IMG/VR virus record: IMGVR_UViG_3300006925_000014
Coordinates: 1 to 64,000 of that record
Origin: a virus
Reading direction: 5' to 3' (one strand)
DNA length: 64,000 nucleotides
In this document: piece by piece, positions 1 through 7,129 of the stretch
How the letters are laid out: the number at the start of each line of letters is the position of its first letter
Numbering within the stretch: the first letter of the stretch is position 1
Translations under genes and position numbers: made by a program
The notes under the pieces: generated by a model
What the model saw: only the letters and a program-made list of their open reading frames with translations
What the model was told of the DNA's origin: nothing
Database searches by the model: none

Positions 1-39
1 AAAGGCTTCAAACTCTAGTTTTTGAAATAGTCCTGCCAT
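1..39 (-). CDS. Partial gene next to gp4, 5' end only
   Basis: An ATG on the minus strand at 39-37 follows the TAA of gp4 directly (TAAATG) and stays open to the window edge, giving 13 residues beginning MAGLFQKLEFEAF. The tight junction with gp4 says it is a real co-transcribed gene. In T4 the neighbour of gene 4 on this side is gene 2, the DNA end protector, so a gp2-like protein is possible by position. Thirteen residues are too few to assign a family. Confidence 0.5.
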   Translation of the reverse strand, partial: MAGLFQKLEFEAF

Positions 40-477
40 TTAGAACTTCATCCCCATTTGCTTTAGTGTGTGTTCGGTCCAGATTTGAAACTCATATCCA
101 TTATCTTTACAATATGCAACAGCAGCATTCCACTTACATTGATTTTTAACATACTCTAATGATTCTCTAATATGCTTCTTTGTTCGTCTTCTGCTGCTAG
201 GTGGTTTAGTTTGTTTATCTGGTTTAATTTCTACAATAATAGTTCTACCGTCTTTCATATTTAGTTTTAAATCAACAAAGTAACGGTGATATTTGTTATC
301 TATTGCGCTGATATATGGTATCACAGTTTCTTCAGAAGACCATGATTTAATATCAGGATTATCTTCACACCACTTGAAAGCAAATCTTTCCCACATTGAA
401 CGATAAATAACCTGTGTATGGTCACCATCATACTTCTTGGGTTTTTTTACTTTATATTTACCTTTGTAAGTTTTCAT
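40..477 (-). CDS. 4: Head completion protein gp4 (TnsA-like nuclease fold)
   Basis: This is the 145-residue homologue of T4 gp4 (about 150 residues), which acts after DNA packaging to finish the head before tail joining. Recognisable blocks are YRSMWERFAFKWCEDNP near residues 25-41, W-SSEE near 46-50, then HRYFVDL and IIVEIKP. The D...E-x-K arrangement with the upstream Glu is the metal site expected of a TnsA/restriction-endonuclease-like fold. The C-terminal part (W-AA--YC-D-G-EF-I-TE) also matches the family. It is one of only two minus-strand genes seen; in T4 gene 4 is co-oriented with 53 and 5, so this end has been inverted or rearranged. A TATAAATA octamer on the minus strand at 515-508 is its likely late promoter. 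Confidence 0.9.
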   Translation of the reverse strand: MKTYKGKYKVKKPKKYDGDHTQVIYRSMWERFAFKWCEDNPDIKSWSSEETVIPYISAIDNKYHRYFVDLKLNMKDGRTIIVEIKPDKQTKPPSSRRRTKKHIRESLEYVKNQCKWNAAVAYCKDNGYEFQIWTEHTLKQMGMKF

Positions 478-484
478 AGCACCA

Positions 485-492
485 TATAAATA
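485..492 (+). promoter_or_regulatory. Late promoter TATAAATA before gp48-like gene
   Basis: This is an exact match to the T4 late promoter -10 octamer, 33 bases before the start of the tail tube cap gene. It is intergenic and correctly oriented. Recognition by the gp55 sigma factor encoded at 61368 is inferred from T4. Confidence 0.8.
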
Positions 493-507
493 ATTATAAA
501 CTTTAAA

Positions 508-515
508 TATTTATA
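508..515 (-). promoter_or_regulatory. Late promoter TATAAATA (minus strand) before gp4
   Basis: The + strand reads TATTTATA, so the minus strand carries the exact late octamer pointing toward gp4, whose start is at 477. It lies on the far side of the rightward octamer at 485-492, so the two divergent transcripts should begin within a few bases of each other. Confidence 0.75.
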
Positions 516-524
516 GGAACACTA

Positions 525-1334
525 ATGGCTAGTGGATTAAAATTTCCTCTTGTAGAAGATGAAAAGTATGCTGCAAAGGTTATCTTCCAAGCAAAAGGTG
601 AAGGTAGTGGACAGTGTATTCTGTATATGCCAGAAGCATTAACATTTAATGACCAGATTAATTATGATAATGTTAACTTAGGTGTTGCGGGTATGGCTGC
701 GATGAGTCTTACTAAGTTTTCAGGGGATGCTGCTAATGCTGCTGTTGATCCTGCACTCAGACAGGCAGCCATGGCTAATATCCAGACTAAGGCTGCTAAC
801 CTGATGAAGCAGCGAGATATGCTAGGATCAAATGTTAAAAACATGCTTGCGGATAATGCTGCACCATTTGCATCATTGTTAGCACAGGGACTGATTCCAT
901 CAGAGGCTATTTCTTCTGGTATTGCATTGGGTAGTGGTGTTACAGCAAACCCACACAAACGTTCTGTGTTTAGAGATGTTTCTATTAGAAACTTTGGTTT
1001 CTCGTTTATGTTAAGCCCTGCTAGTAAAGCAGAGGGTGAAATGATTGAAGGTATTGTAGACTTCTTTAGAGAGAATGCTTACCCCGATTATGTTTCTGGT
1101 GGCAAGTATGCCTATAGATTTCCTAATAGATTTACAATTACATTTAAGTATGGTGGAGATGAAATGTCACAACCACCTAAGATTCTTGATTGCTTCTTAC
1201 AGAGTGTGAATACAACATTTAACCCAAGGTCTTCATCTTTCTTCAGTGATGGTAAATTTAATGAGACACAGATTTCTCTTGGATTTGTAGAAGAAAGACC
1301 ACTGGCTAAACCAGATGTGCAGGAAGGGTACTAA
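525..1334 (+). CDS. Baseplate tail tube cap/initiator (gp48/gp54-like)
   Basis: This is a 269-residue baseplate hub-cap protein, a family that sits on the baseplate and nucleates or caps the tail tube. The C-terminal half (about 150-265) has the tube-like signature shared by T4 gp48 and gp54: F-FMLSP, then a helix EGEMIEGIVDFFREN followed by FPNRFTITFKY. The N-terminal part is Ala-rich and helical (about 55-120). It is shorter than either T4 protein (gp48 about 364, gp54 about 320). I cannot say which of the two it replaces, and no second copy is visible here. Its stop overlaps the gp53 start (TAATG at 1332-1336), so the two are probably translationally coupled. An AGGA ribosome site lies about 7 bases upstream of the start. 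Confidence 0.75.
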   Translation: MASGLKFPLVEDEKYAAKVIFQAKGEGSGQCILYMPEALTFNDQINYDNVNLGVAGMAAMSLTKFSGDAANAAVDPALRQAAMANIQTKAANLMKQRDMLGSNVKNMLADNAAPFASLLAQGLIPSEAISSGIALGSGVTANPHKRSVFRDVSIRNFGFSFMLSPASKAEGEMIEGIVDFFRENAYPDYVSGGKYAYRFPNRFTITFKYGGDEMSQPPKILDCFLQSVNTTFNPRSSSFFSDGKFNETQISLGFVEERPLAKPDVQEGY

Positions 1335-2911
1335 TGGCATATTTTACAGACTACCCTAGACTTAGTTATCCTTTTGCAGATAATGCAACACCTACAGAAT
1401 TTGTAGACCTTGGTGCATATGTAGATATGCTTGACAGGGTAAAAGATGATATATCTTTTTACAAGACATATTATATTAGAAATGGCGATAGACCAGATCA
1501 AGTATCATATACTCTTTATGACACAGCAGATTATTACTGGACATTCTATAATCTAAATGATGACCTGAAAAGACGTGGGTGGCCTCTCTCTAATTCAGAG
1601 TTAGATGAAAAGGCAAAGAAAGAATATCCACATACAACCCTGACTACCAGAGCAGACCTATCTAATCAATTCTTAGTAGGCAGCACAGTAACAGGAACAA
1701 CTTCAGGTGCAACAGGAACTATCCTCAGAAGAAGACCTGACTTTGGACAGATTATTGTAGACCAGACCAACACTGCTGATTTTCAGGCTGCTGAAACTAT
1801 TACGACTGTAGAGAATGATACGTCTAAATCTATTGTTATTGATGCTCAATCAGAAGAATATAATTCAAAGCATCACTATGAAGATGCTGATGGTAATTAT
1901 GTTGACATTTCCCCCCGTGCACCATTTACTCAGAGAGTATCCTATGAAGTAAGATGGAACGGTAGTGATACCAGTGATCCAGACAACTTTATTATTGACA
2001 AGATTAAAATCTCTAACCAAACTTCCATCTACACAGACTTTAGTTTGAATGAGGTAACAACACAGGCAGTTCTTGGAAATATTCTTCCGGGTGGTTCTGC
2101 TTTGATTATTGGTGGTGCACTTCAGTTACAATTTGCCACAGATACTGAGTATACTATTGGAGACTTGCAAACTAATTTCTTTGGTGGGGTATTAGGACTG
2201 ACCGGAGTTGGACTGACTGCTGTGGGGGTACAGCTTGCAGCAATTGTCAATTCTATTCTAGCATCTGGTGGCACTCCACCCACTACTATTGTCTACCATA
2301 CCTTTACTCTGGTAGATAATCAATTAAACTTATACGGTGCGGACCAGTCTGTTCCTCAGTATCTTGCTTTTGAATTTAGATCAAATGTTGATGTTGACAT
2401 GACCACAGTTCTTGACAGTATTTATGCAGGTTTAGCATTTGATACAATCACTGCAAATGATACTTTGAATGCTAATGAAAGAAACTTTGTTGCATACAAA
2501 AATATTGGTCTTACTGGTACTGCAATACCAGAGTCTCCATTCTTGACTGACAAAACAACAGATACAGTATCCACCGCAAACTCTGCATTTAACTATGTAC
2601 AGAATGAATTTGAAACATATATTGCGTCTAATTATGATGCACTTGTTCCTGCTACAATTACTCCGGTAACTTTCTTGGAGAGATATCAAAAAGAAAATGA
2701 GGAACTTAGAGAAATTAAAGTCTTGAAGCCGGACATTATAGATGAATTTGAAAGACAGGTTAGAAAAACTTTGATTGAAAATCCTAATGCTGAAGTTGAG
2801 TTTAGATCAGGTAATGTATCGGGCAACTCTACATTCAAAACAAATCCATCTGTTCCTACAGCATCTGCTTCTAATACTGTGGCAAGTAGCAGCGGAGGCT
2901 CTAGTTATTAA
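1334..2911 (+). CDS. 53: Baseplate wedge protein gp53, enlarged by an internal insertion
   Basis: T4 gp53 (about 196 residues) clamps adjacent wedges in the baseplate inner ring. Here the N-terminal about 110 residues match it: FTDYPRLSYPF, a D-F-KTYYIR-GDRPD-VSYTLYD-ADYYWTF-NLND block, then W-LS-SELD. The C-terminus (about 455-500; FLERYQKENEELREIKVLKP, then DEF-RQ--K) matches the C-terminal helix of T4 gp53. Between them lie about 340 extra residues, so the protein reaches 525 residues. The insert opens with a small beta module (VGSTVTGTTSGATGTIL, about 115-165) that recurs in other virion proteins here. The rest of the insert is unrecognised. Both ends are 1-base stop/start overlaps with neighbours. 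Confidence 0.85.
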   Translation: MAYFTDYPRLSYPFADNATPTEFVDLGAYVDMLDRVKDDISFYKTYYIRNGDRPDQVSYTLYDTADYYWTFYNLNDDLKRRGWPLSNSELDEKAKKEYPHTTLTTRADLSNQFLVGSTVTGTTSGATGTILRRRPDFGQIIVDQTNTADFQAAETITTVENDTSKSIVIDAQSEEYNSKHHYEDADGNYVDISPRAPFTQRVSYEVRWNGSDTSDPDNFIIDKIKISNQTSIYTDFSLNEVTTQAVLGNILPGGSALIIGGALQLQFATDTEYTIGDLQTNFFGGVLGLTGVGLTAVGVQLAAIVNSILASGGTPPTTIVYHTFTLVDNQLNLYGADQSVPQYLAFEFRSNVDVDMTTVLDSIYAGLAFDTITANDTLNANERNFVAYKNIGLTGTAIPESPFLTDKTTDTVSTANSAFNYVQNEFETYIASNYDALVPATITPVTFLERYQKENEELREIKVLKPDIIDEFERQVRKTLIENPNAEVEFRSGNVSGNSTFKTNPSVPTASASNTVASSSGGSSY

Positions 2912-4239
2912 TGAGTAATACCGGGCATCATCCTTCCTATGTAGGCACCACCAGAGTATTTGTAGAATCTCCAAGATATGAAACATCAGAGATTACTGCT
3001 ATTACCCTACAGGTTTCTATTTTTGAAAACATTTCTTTGCCGTACATCACAGCACAGCTAGTTATTGTTGATTCTGCTAATGCTTCTAACGCTGTGCACT
3101 TTCAGGGGCAGGAAAGAGTTATTATTGCTATTATTGACAAGGATGAAAAAGTTGTCTTTAATAAAGAATTTATCTGTATGGGTATTGAATATGGGCAAAA
3201 AATCGGTGATGACAAATCTGGTTTTATTGTAAAGCTTATTGAAGAGCATGCTATGCTCAGTAACAGCACTAGATTTAGCAAGGTGTATGAAGGAAAACCT
3301 GATGACATTTGCACACAGGTATGTCAAGAGCAATTAGGTGTAGGTGTATCTGTAGAAGGCTCTACCACACAAAGCCAAATGCGAGTGGTATTCCCATTCA
3401 CTGTGTCTCCACTTGAAGCGGCTAACTGGATGGTGACCAGATGCTCTACAGGTGAGGGCATACCGTTCTTATTCTATTCTAGTCTGTCAGAAGATACACT
3501 ACAGCTAAAAGATGTAAACACACTTCTGTCTCAAGGGGCATTCAATGCTGGTGATCCATACATTTTTGCTAGTGTGAGTACACCAGAACCCGGTGGTCCA
3601 GAAGATCGTGAAATCTTGAAAAAGAAAATTCTGAGTTATTCTATACCAAACAATGAAGACACTTTATTTGCTATGGTTAAGAATGTCTATGGTGGATATT
3701 ACCATTTTATTGACACATACGAAAAAGGGGGTGAAGAAGCCATCTATGATTTTACCAAACCTTATGGCAGCTTACCTAAGCCAAATGGCTCCACCAAGTA
3801 CAATTATGATGAAGAGTTTACGATTGGTAGACCCTACCACAAAGGACAAAACACCTACACCAGCCAAGTAGCAACTAGAAAGCTGTTTGATGACATGTAC
3901 TCTTTCCTTGAAGAAGATGATATTGAGATGCATCTTAAAAAGGCAGAGTCAAGGGGAATTTATAATTTCTTAGATCAACAGCCTATTACTTTTGCAGTAA
4001 ACGGGATTGACTTAGGATTTGATAAATTAGGTAAGACAGTAGATGTATATATTACAAAAGATATTCCAGCAGAAGAAAAAGTATCACCAGAGCAAATGAA
4101 AGATAAGAAGCGGTCTGGTGAGTACCTTATTCAGAAAGTCATGTATACTATTTTTGATAACAGATTAACATCAACAGTAACAGCAACTAAGACTAGTACA
4201 AATAATAATCTTGGTGGTGAAAAGGTTAATATAGCATAA
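2911..4239 (+). CDS. 27: Baseplate hub protein gp27-like
   Basis: This 442-residue protein fits the T4 gp27 hub family (about 390 residues). Gp27 forms the trimeric hub cylinder that holds the gp5 spike and docks to the tail tube. Visible family-like stretches are an N-terminal beta domain (TAITLQVSIFENISLPYITAQLVI, with IVDSANA), an oil-rich second beta barrel with EFICMGIEYGQK, and a mid-region FPFTVSPLEAANWMVTRC about residues 165-185. The C-terminal part (about 320-442) is charged. It is directly followed, with stop/start overlap, by the gp5-type OB-fold gene, the partner expected for gp27. The start is fixed by the TAATG junction with gp53. Confidence 0.8.
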   Translation: MSNTGHHPSYVGTTRVFVESPRYETSEITAITLQVSIFENISLPYITAQLVIVDSANASNAVHFQGQERVIIAIIDKDEKVVFNKEFICMGIEYGQKIGDDKSGFIVKLIEEHAMLSNSTRFSKVYEGKPDDICTQVCQEQLGVGVSVEGSTTQSQMRVVFPFTVSPLEAANWMVTRCSTGEGIPFLFYSSLSEDTLQLKDVNTLLSQGAFNAGDPYIFASVSTPEPGGPEDREILKKKILSYSIPNNEDTLFAMVKNVYGGYYHFIDTYEKGGEEAIYDFTKPYGSLPKPNGSTKYNYDEEFTIGRPYHKGQNTYTSQVATRKLFDDMYSFLEEDDIEMHLKKAESRGIYNFLDQQPITFAVNGIDLGFDKLGKTVDVYITKDIPAEEKVSPEQMKDKKRSGEYLIQKVMYTIFDNRLTSTVTATKTSTNNNLGGEKVNIA

Positions 4240-4787
4240 TGACAGATTTATACAAGACCATACAAAAAGAATTTTATGGGGATAATGTCAGATGGTTTGT
4301 TGGCATTGTAGAAGATAATAAGAATGATCCTGAAAAGCTTGGTAGGGTTAGAGTACGAATTTATGGAACACACAATGCATATTTGTCAGATGTTCCTACA
4401 GAAAAGCTACCTTGGGCAACAGTTTTGGTTCCCGGTACATATGGTGGTGTGTCTGGTGTAGGCAGGAGCCCTACAGGGATTGAGCAGGGAGCAATGGTCT
4501 TTGGTATGTTTATGGACGGTAAACATTCTCAGAACCCATTAATCATAGGTACGATTCCAAAGATTGAACAGGAATCCGGTAAAGATATTACACCAGAAGT
4601 TAAAATTGAACCTGCTAAAATTGAAAGTTCTATTGGTGGTGCTGGTGATACTGTAGGTGCTGTTAAGATTGATGATGACTTATTTGGAATAGAATACTCA
4701 GGTGGAGTAATTATTTTCCAGAAAGCTACTGAAAAGGGGTATGGTGTTATGGCAGCAGCAACTTTGGCTAGTATCGGTTCAATTTAG
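4239..4787 (+). CDS. 5: Baseplate spike OB-fold protein (gp5 N-terminal part)
   Basis: This 182-residue protein carries the gp5/VgrG-type OB-fold: FVGIVEDNKNDPEKLGRVRVRI near residues 20-40, LPWATVLVPGTYGGVSGVGRSPTGIEQGAMVFGMFMDG about 60-95, then PLIIGTIP. In T4 gp5 this domain binds gp27 and is followed in the same chain by a lysozyme domain and the triple beta-helix needle. Here the chain ends after the OB-fold and a short tail, and the needle is a separate gene at 7129. The lysozyme function appears to be supplied by other genes in between. It overlaps the gp27 stop by one base. The ribosome site of the next gene (AGGAG) begins immediately after its stop. Confidence 0.85.
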   Translation: MTDLYKTIQKEFYGDNVRWFVGIVEDNKNDPEKLGRVRVRIYGTHNAYLSDVPTEKLPWATVLVPGTYGGVSGVGRSPTGIEQGAMVFGMFMDGKHSQNPLIIGTIPKIEQESGKDITPEVKIEPAKIESSIGGAGDTVGAVKIDDDLFGIEYSGGVIIFQKATEKGYGVMAAATLASIGSI

Positions 4788-4797
4788 GAGTTAAGGT

Positions 4798-5172
4798 ATG
4801 GTTAGAATTGCCCCTGATAAATTTCCCATAAGCGCACCTAAGAATGAGTTTACTCCATCTCCCTTTGCTGGATGTGTAGCCTATCCTACAGATGAAAAGT
4901 TTGGTGTGTTTAATTTTACTGGATTTATGCTTGTGGGATATAGAGCATACTGCTTTGCTAATAATCTAGATGTAAATGATGTTGGTGTACAGACTGACTA
5001 TTTACTTAAAATGCTAGAGGAAAAAACTAATCTTAGAGGCACAGAATTAAAAAGTGCAGAGACAATTGAAAAGGCCGCACAGCTAATTCATGAATATATA
5101 CTTCAAGACACAACAAACATTGATAAGACTATTGACCTTGCATATGACTTTCTAGAAAGGAATACTGCATAA
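4798..5172 (+). CDS. Small hub-locus protein of unknown function
   Basis: This 124-residue protein matches no family I recognise. The N-terminal half is Pro/Phe-rich (DKFPISAPKNEFTPSPFAG) and the C-terminal half is predicted helical with a charged repeat pattern (LRGTELKSAETIEKAAQLIHEYIL). It has no signal peptide or membrane segment. It lies between the OB-fold spike gene and the CHAP hydrolase, with an AGGAG-type ribosome site about 8 bases before its ATG and a TAATG overlap with the next gene. That suggests a hub-associated structural or assembly role, which is inference from position only. Confidence 0.7.
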   Translation: MVRIAPDKFPISAPKNEFTPSPFAGCVAYPTDEKFGVFNFTGFMLVGYRAYCFANNLDVNDVGVQTDYLLKMLEEKTNLRGTELKSAETIEKAAQLIHEYILQDTTNIDKTIDLAYDFLERNTA

Positions 5173-6419
5173 TGCCAAATGAATATGATAGAATAAAAAA
5201 CACATCGTGGGTGACCCTTGACTTTATGAGTGACCCTAGCGTCAACGTTGGCAAGTACATTGCTGATTATGGTGGAAAACCTGCCACAGAATTTGAATCT
5301 AAGCAACAAATTACTAGTAGAATTTTAGATAACCAGACCAGTCAAGCTGATGCAGGTGAAGATGAGACCTTTGAGTACGGTGATGAGTTTGATGTACAAG
5401 ATGAACCTATCTATGGACCAGCAGGTAGCGGTACTGCAATCATTAATAATGAGAAGGTGGAACATAATGATCAGCCTAACTATGGTCCCCCCGGTACTAA
5501 TAGTTCACAGGAAGGCGGTTCTAACAAATCGTTAACCCCTAATGGTGTTCCGCCCGGTGCAGCTAGAGCAGAGACAGGAACCTTTGAGGATGCAAGTAGA
5601 ACTTCAAAGTCCAGCAAGCTAACCCTACAGGACGGTACTACACTTATCACTACAAGTGGCACATATGCTTCACAGCTTTCCAGTATGTTCTGTAATGTCA
5701 GTGTTGTCTATGCCAGAAACCAGAATGTCAAGTACAGTAACAATACAGGTGGTGGTAATAGTGGAACTAATGCAGCAGGAGATTTGGGTGACGCTGGCAA
5801 CGAATATTCTGATGCTGAGTTTGATGCTGCTACTAATGAAGAAGTACAAGAAGATATCTTGAATGCACTTGGTATTGATGATCCTTCTTCTATTGAAGGA
5901 TTTGAATATGGAGATACGTTACAACAGACCTTTGATAATCTTAGAGATTCTGGTGTAGACATTGATGGTATGCTTGCTGCATCTAATCCAATTGACGTTG
6001 CATCTGCATTCTTAGGTGCTAATGAAAACAACCCTGCACACGCTGCTGTTCTGGGACAATTCTTTGAAGCTTCTACAGGAACCAGTATCAATCCTGCACA
6101 GACTGCATGGTGTGCTGCATTTGCTAACTCTGTAGTAGCATCTACAGGGCTGCAACCTACAGGTGGACTTAATGCCAAGTCATTCCTAAATTGGGGACAG
6201 GGTGTAGATATTTCTAGTGGACTTGGAAATGTTAAACCGGGTGATGTTGCTGTATTTGATAGAGGTACACCGGGTGATTGGAGAGGACATGTTGGATTTG
6301 TTCAATCTGTCAATGCTGATGGTACGTTAAATATTCTTGGTGGTAACCAAGGCAACAGTGTGAGTATCAGAAAATACTCTACTGATAGACTTGAAGGTAT
6401 TAGAAGGGCTAAGAGGTAA
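5172..6419 (+). CDS. CHAP-domain peptidoglycan hydrolase in the hub locus
   Basis: Of the 415 residues, the C-terminal about 130 form a CHAP-type amidase/endopeptidase domain. Seen are TAWCAAFANSVV with candidate nucleophile Cys314, a following NAKSFLNWG, the GDVAVFDRG turn typical of the fold, and GHVGFV with candidate His373. CHAP enzymes cut peptide cross-links or the amide bond of murein. The N-terminal 165 residues are low-complexity and acidic and contain two YGP-type repeats (PIYGPAG, PNYGPPG). A small beta segment (LTLQDGTTLITTSG, about 150-165) follows and may bind the hub. It sits between two halves of a split gp5, coupled by one-base stop/start overlaps, so it is probably a virion-borne wall-piercing enzyme rather than a lysis endolysin. 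Confidence 0.8.
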   Translation: MPNEYDRIKNTSWVTLDFMSDPSVNVGKYIADYGGKPATEFESKQQITSRILDNQTSQADAGEDETFEYGDEFDVQDEPIYGPAGSGTAIINNEKVEHNDQPNYGPPGTNSSQEGGSNKSLTPNGVPPGAARAETGTFEDASRTSKSSKLTLQDGTTLITTSGTYASQLSSMFCNVSVVYARNQNVKYSNNTGGGNSGTNAAGDLGDAGNEYSDAEFDAATNEEVQEDILNALGIDDPSSIEGFEYGDTLQQTFDNLRDSGVDIDGMLAASNPIDVASAFLGANENNPAHAAVLGQFFEASTGTSINPAQTAWCAAFANSVVASTGLQPTGGLNAKSFLNWGQGVDISSGLGNVKPGDVAVFDRGTPGDWRGHVGFVQSVNADGTLNILGGNQGNSVSIRKYSTDRLEGIRRAKR

Positions 6420-7129
6420 TGGCAGTAGGTGATCCAATTGTAACCGTAAAGAGAAAGGTTAACTTTGCTGACAGGTTTAATCCTGATGTAAAGACCTTAT
6501 CTTCTGATTTTATGGGTGATGATATTTCACCTGTATTTGATGCTCTGACTGCTAAACCGGGTGATTATATTGAAACCCCTGAAGAAATAGAAGCATACCT
6601 TAGATCATCCAGAAGGGAGTATACACAGGTTATTATATGCAATACTCACACAGACTTCAAGCAGAATTTAGACAGGGCTGGATTGCTTGATTGGTATAGT
6701 CAGTCATATGAACAATTGGATGTTAACTATCATTTTCTGATTCTTAGAGATGGACGTATACAGATTAATAAAGGTATTAATGAAGAACCACCATTTACTC
6801 CTGTAGATATTCATGTTCCATTTAGTATCAGTGTTGCTATGGTAGGTGGCATGAAAGATGGTGAGTATGATATTGATACTTGTTCACCTAATCAGTGGAA
6901 AACTCTCAGAGCATTCTTGAAGACATTCTATACTATCCTTCCGGGTGGGCAGGTCTTTGGTCATTCTGATATTAATCCCTATGCACCTGATCCGGGTTTT
7001 GATGCAGTACGGTATGTAGAGAAAAGTTTTGGTAAAAGAAATACACTGAGAAATGCTGATGCAAGAGCCAAAGGGTCTTTGAGCATCTATGAGCTAATCG
7101 GTGAAAGTAGAAGAAGAGGGTTCAGATAA
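6419..7129 (+). CDS. N-acetylmuramoyl-L-alanine amidase-like hydrolase (Amidase_2/PGRP)
   Basis: This 236-residue protein has the zinc amidase layout. Candidate zinc ligands are His77 (ICNTHTDF), His182 (GHSDINP) and Asp191 (DPGFD). The central VNYHFLILRDGRIQ strand (about residues 103-116) is characteristic of the T7-lysozyme/PGRP fold. Such enzymes cleave the bond between MurNAc and L-Ala. An N-terminal extension of about 60 residues precedes the domain. It lies between the CHAP gene and the needle gene with TAATG overlaps on both sides, so it is expected to be made with the baseplate hub. A lysis role cannot be excluded, but no holin gene is adjacent. Confidence 0.82.
   Translation: MAVGDPIVTVKRKVNFADRFNPDVKTLSSDFMGDDISPVFDALTAKPGDYIETPEEIEAYLRSSRREYTQVIICNTHTDFKQNLDRAGLLDWYSQSYEQLDVNYHFLILRDGRIQINKGINEEPPFTPVDIHVPFSISVAMVGGMKDGEYDIDTCSPNQWKTLRAFLKTFYTILPGGQVFGHSDINPYAPDPGFDAVRYVEKSFGKRNTLRNADARAKGSLSIYELIGESRRRGFR

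Noticed and set aside
5708-6178. Minus-strand frame of 156 codons opposite the CHAP gene
   Set aside because: It is a shadow of the plus-strand coding frame in Ala/Ser/Gly-rich sequence, with no promoter or ribosome site and no recognisable protein.
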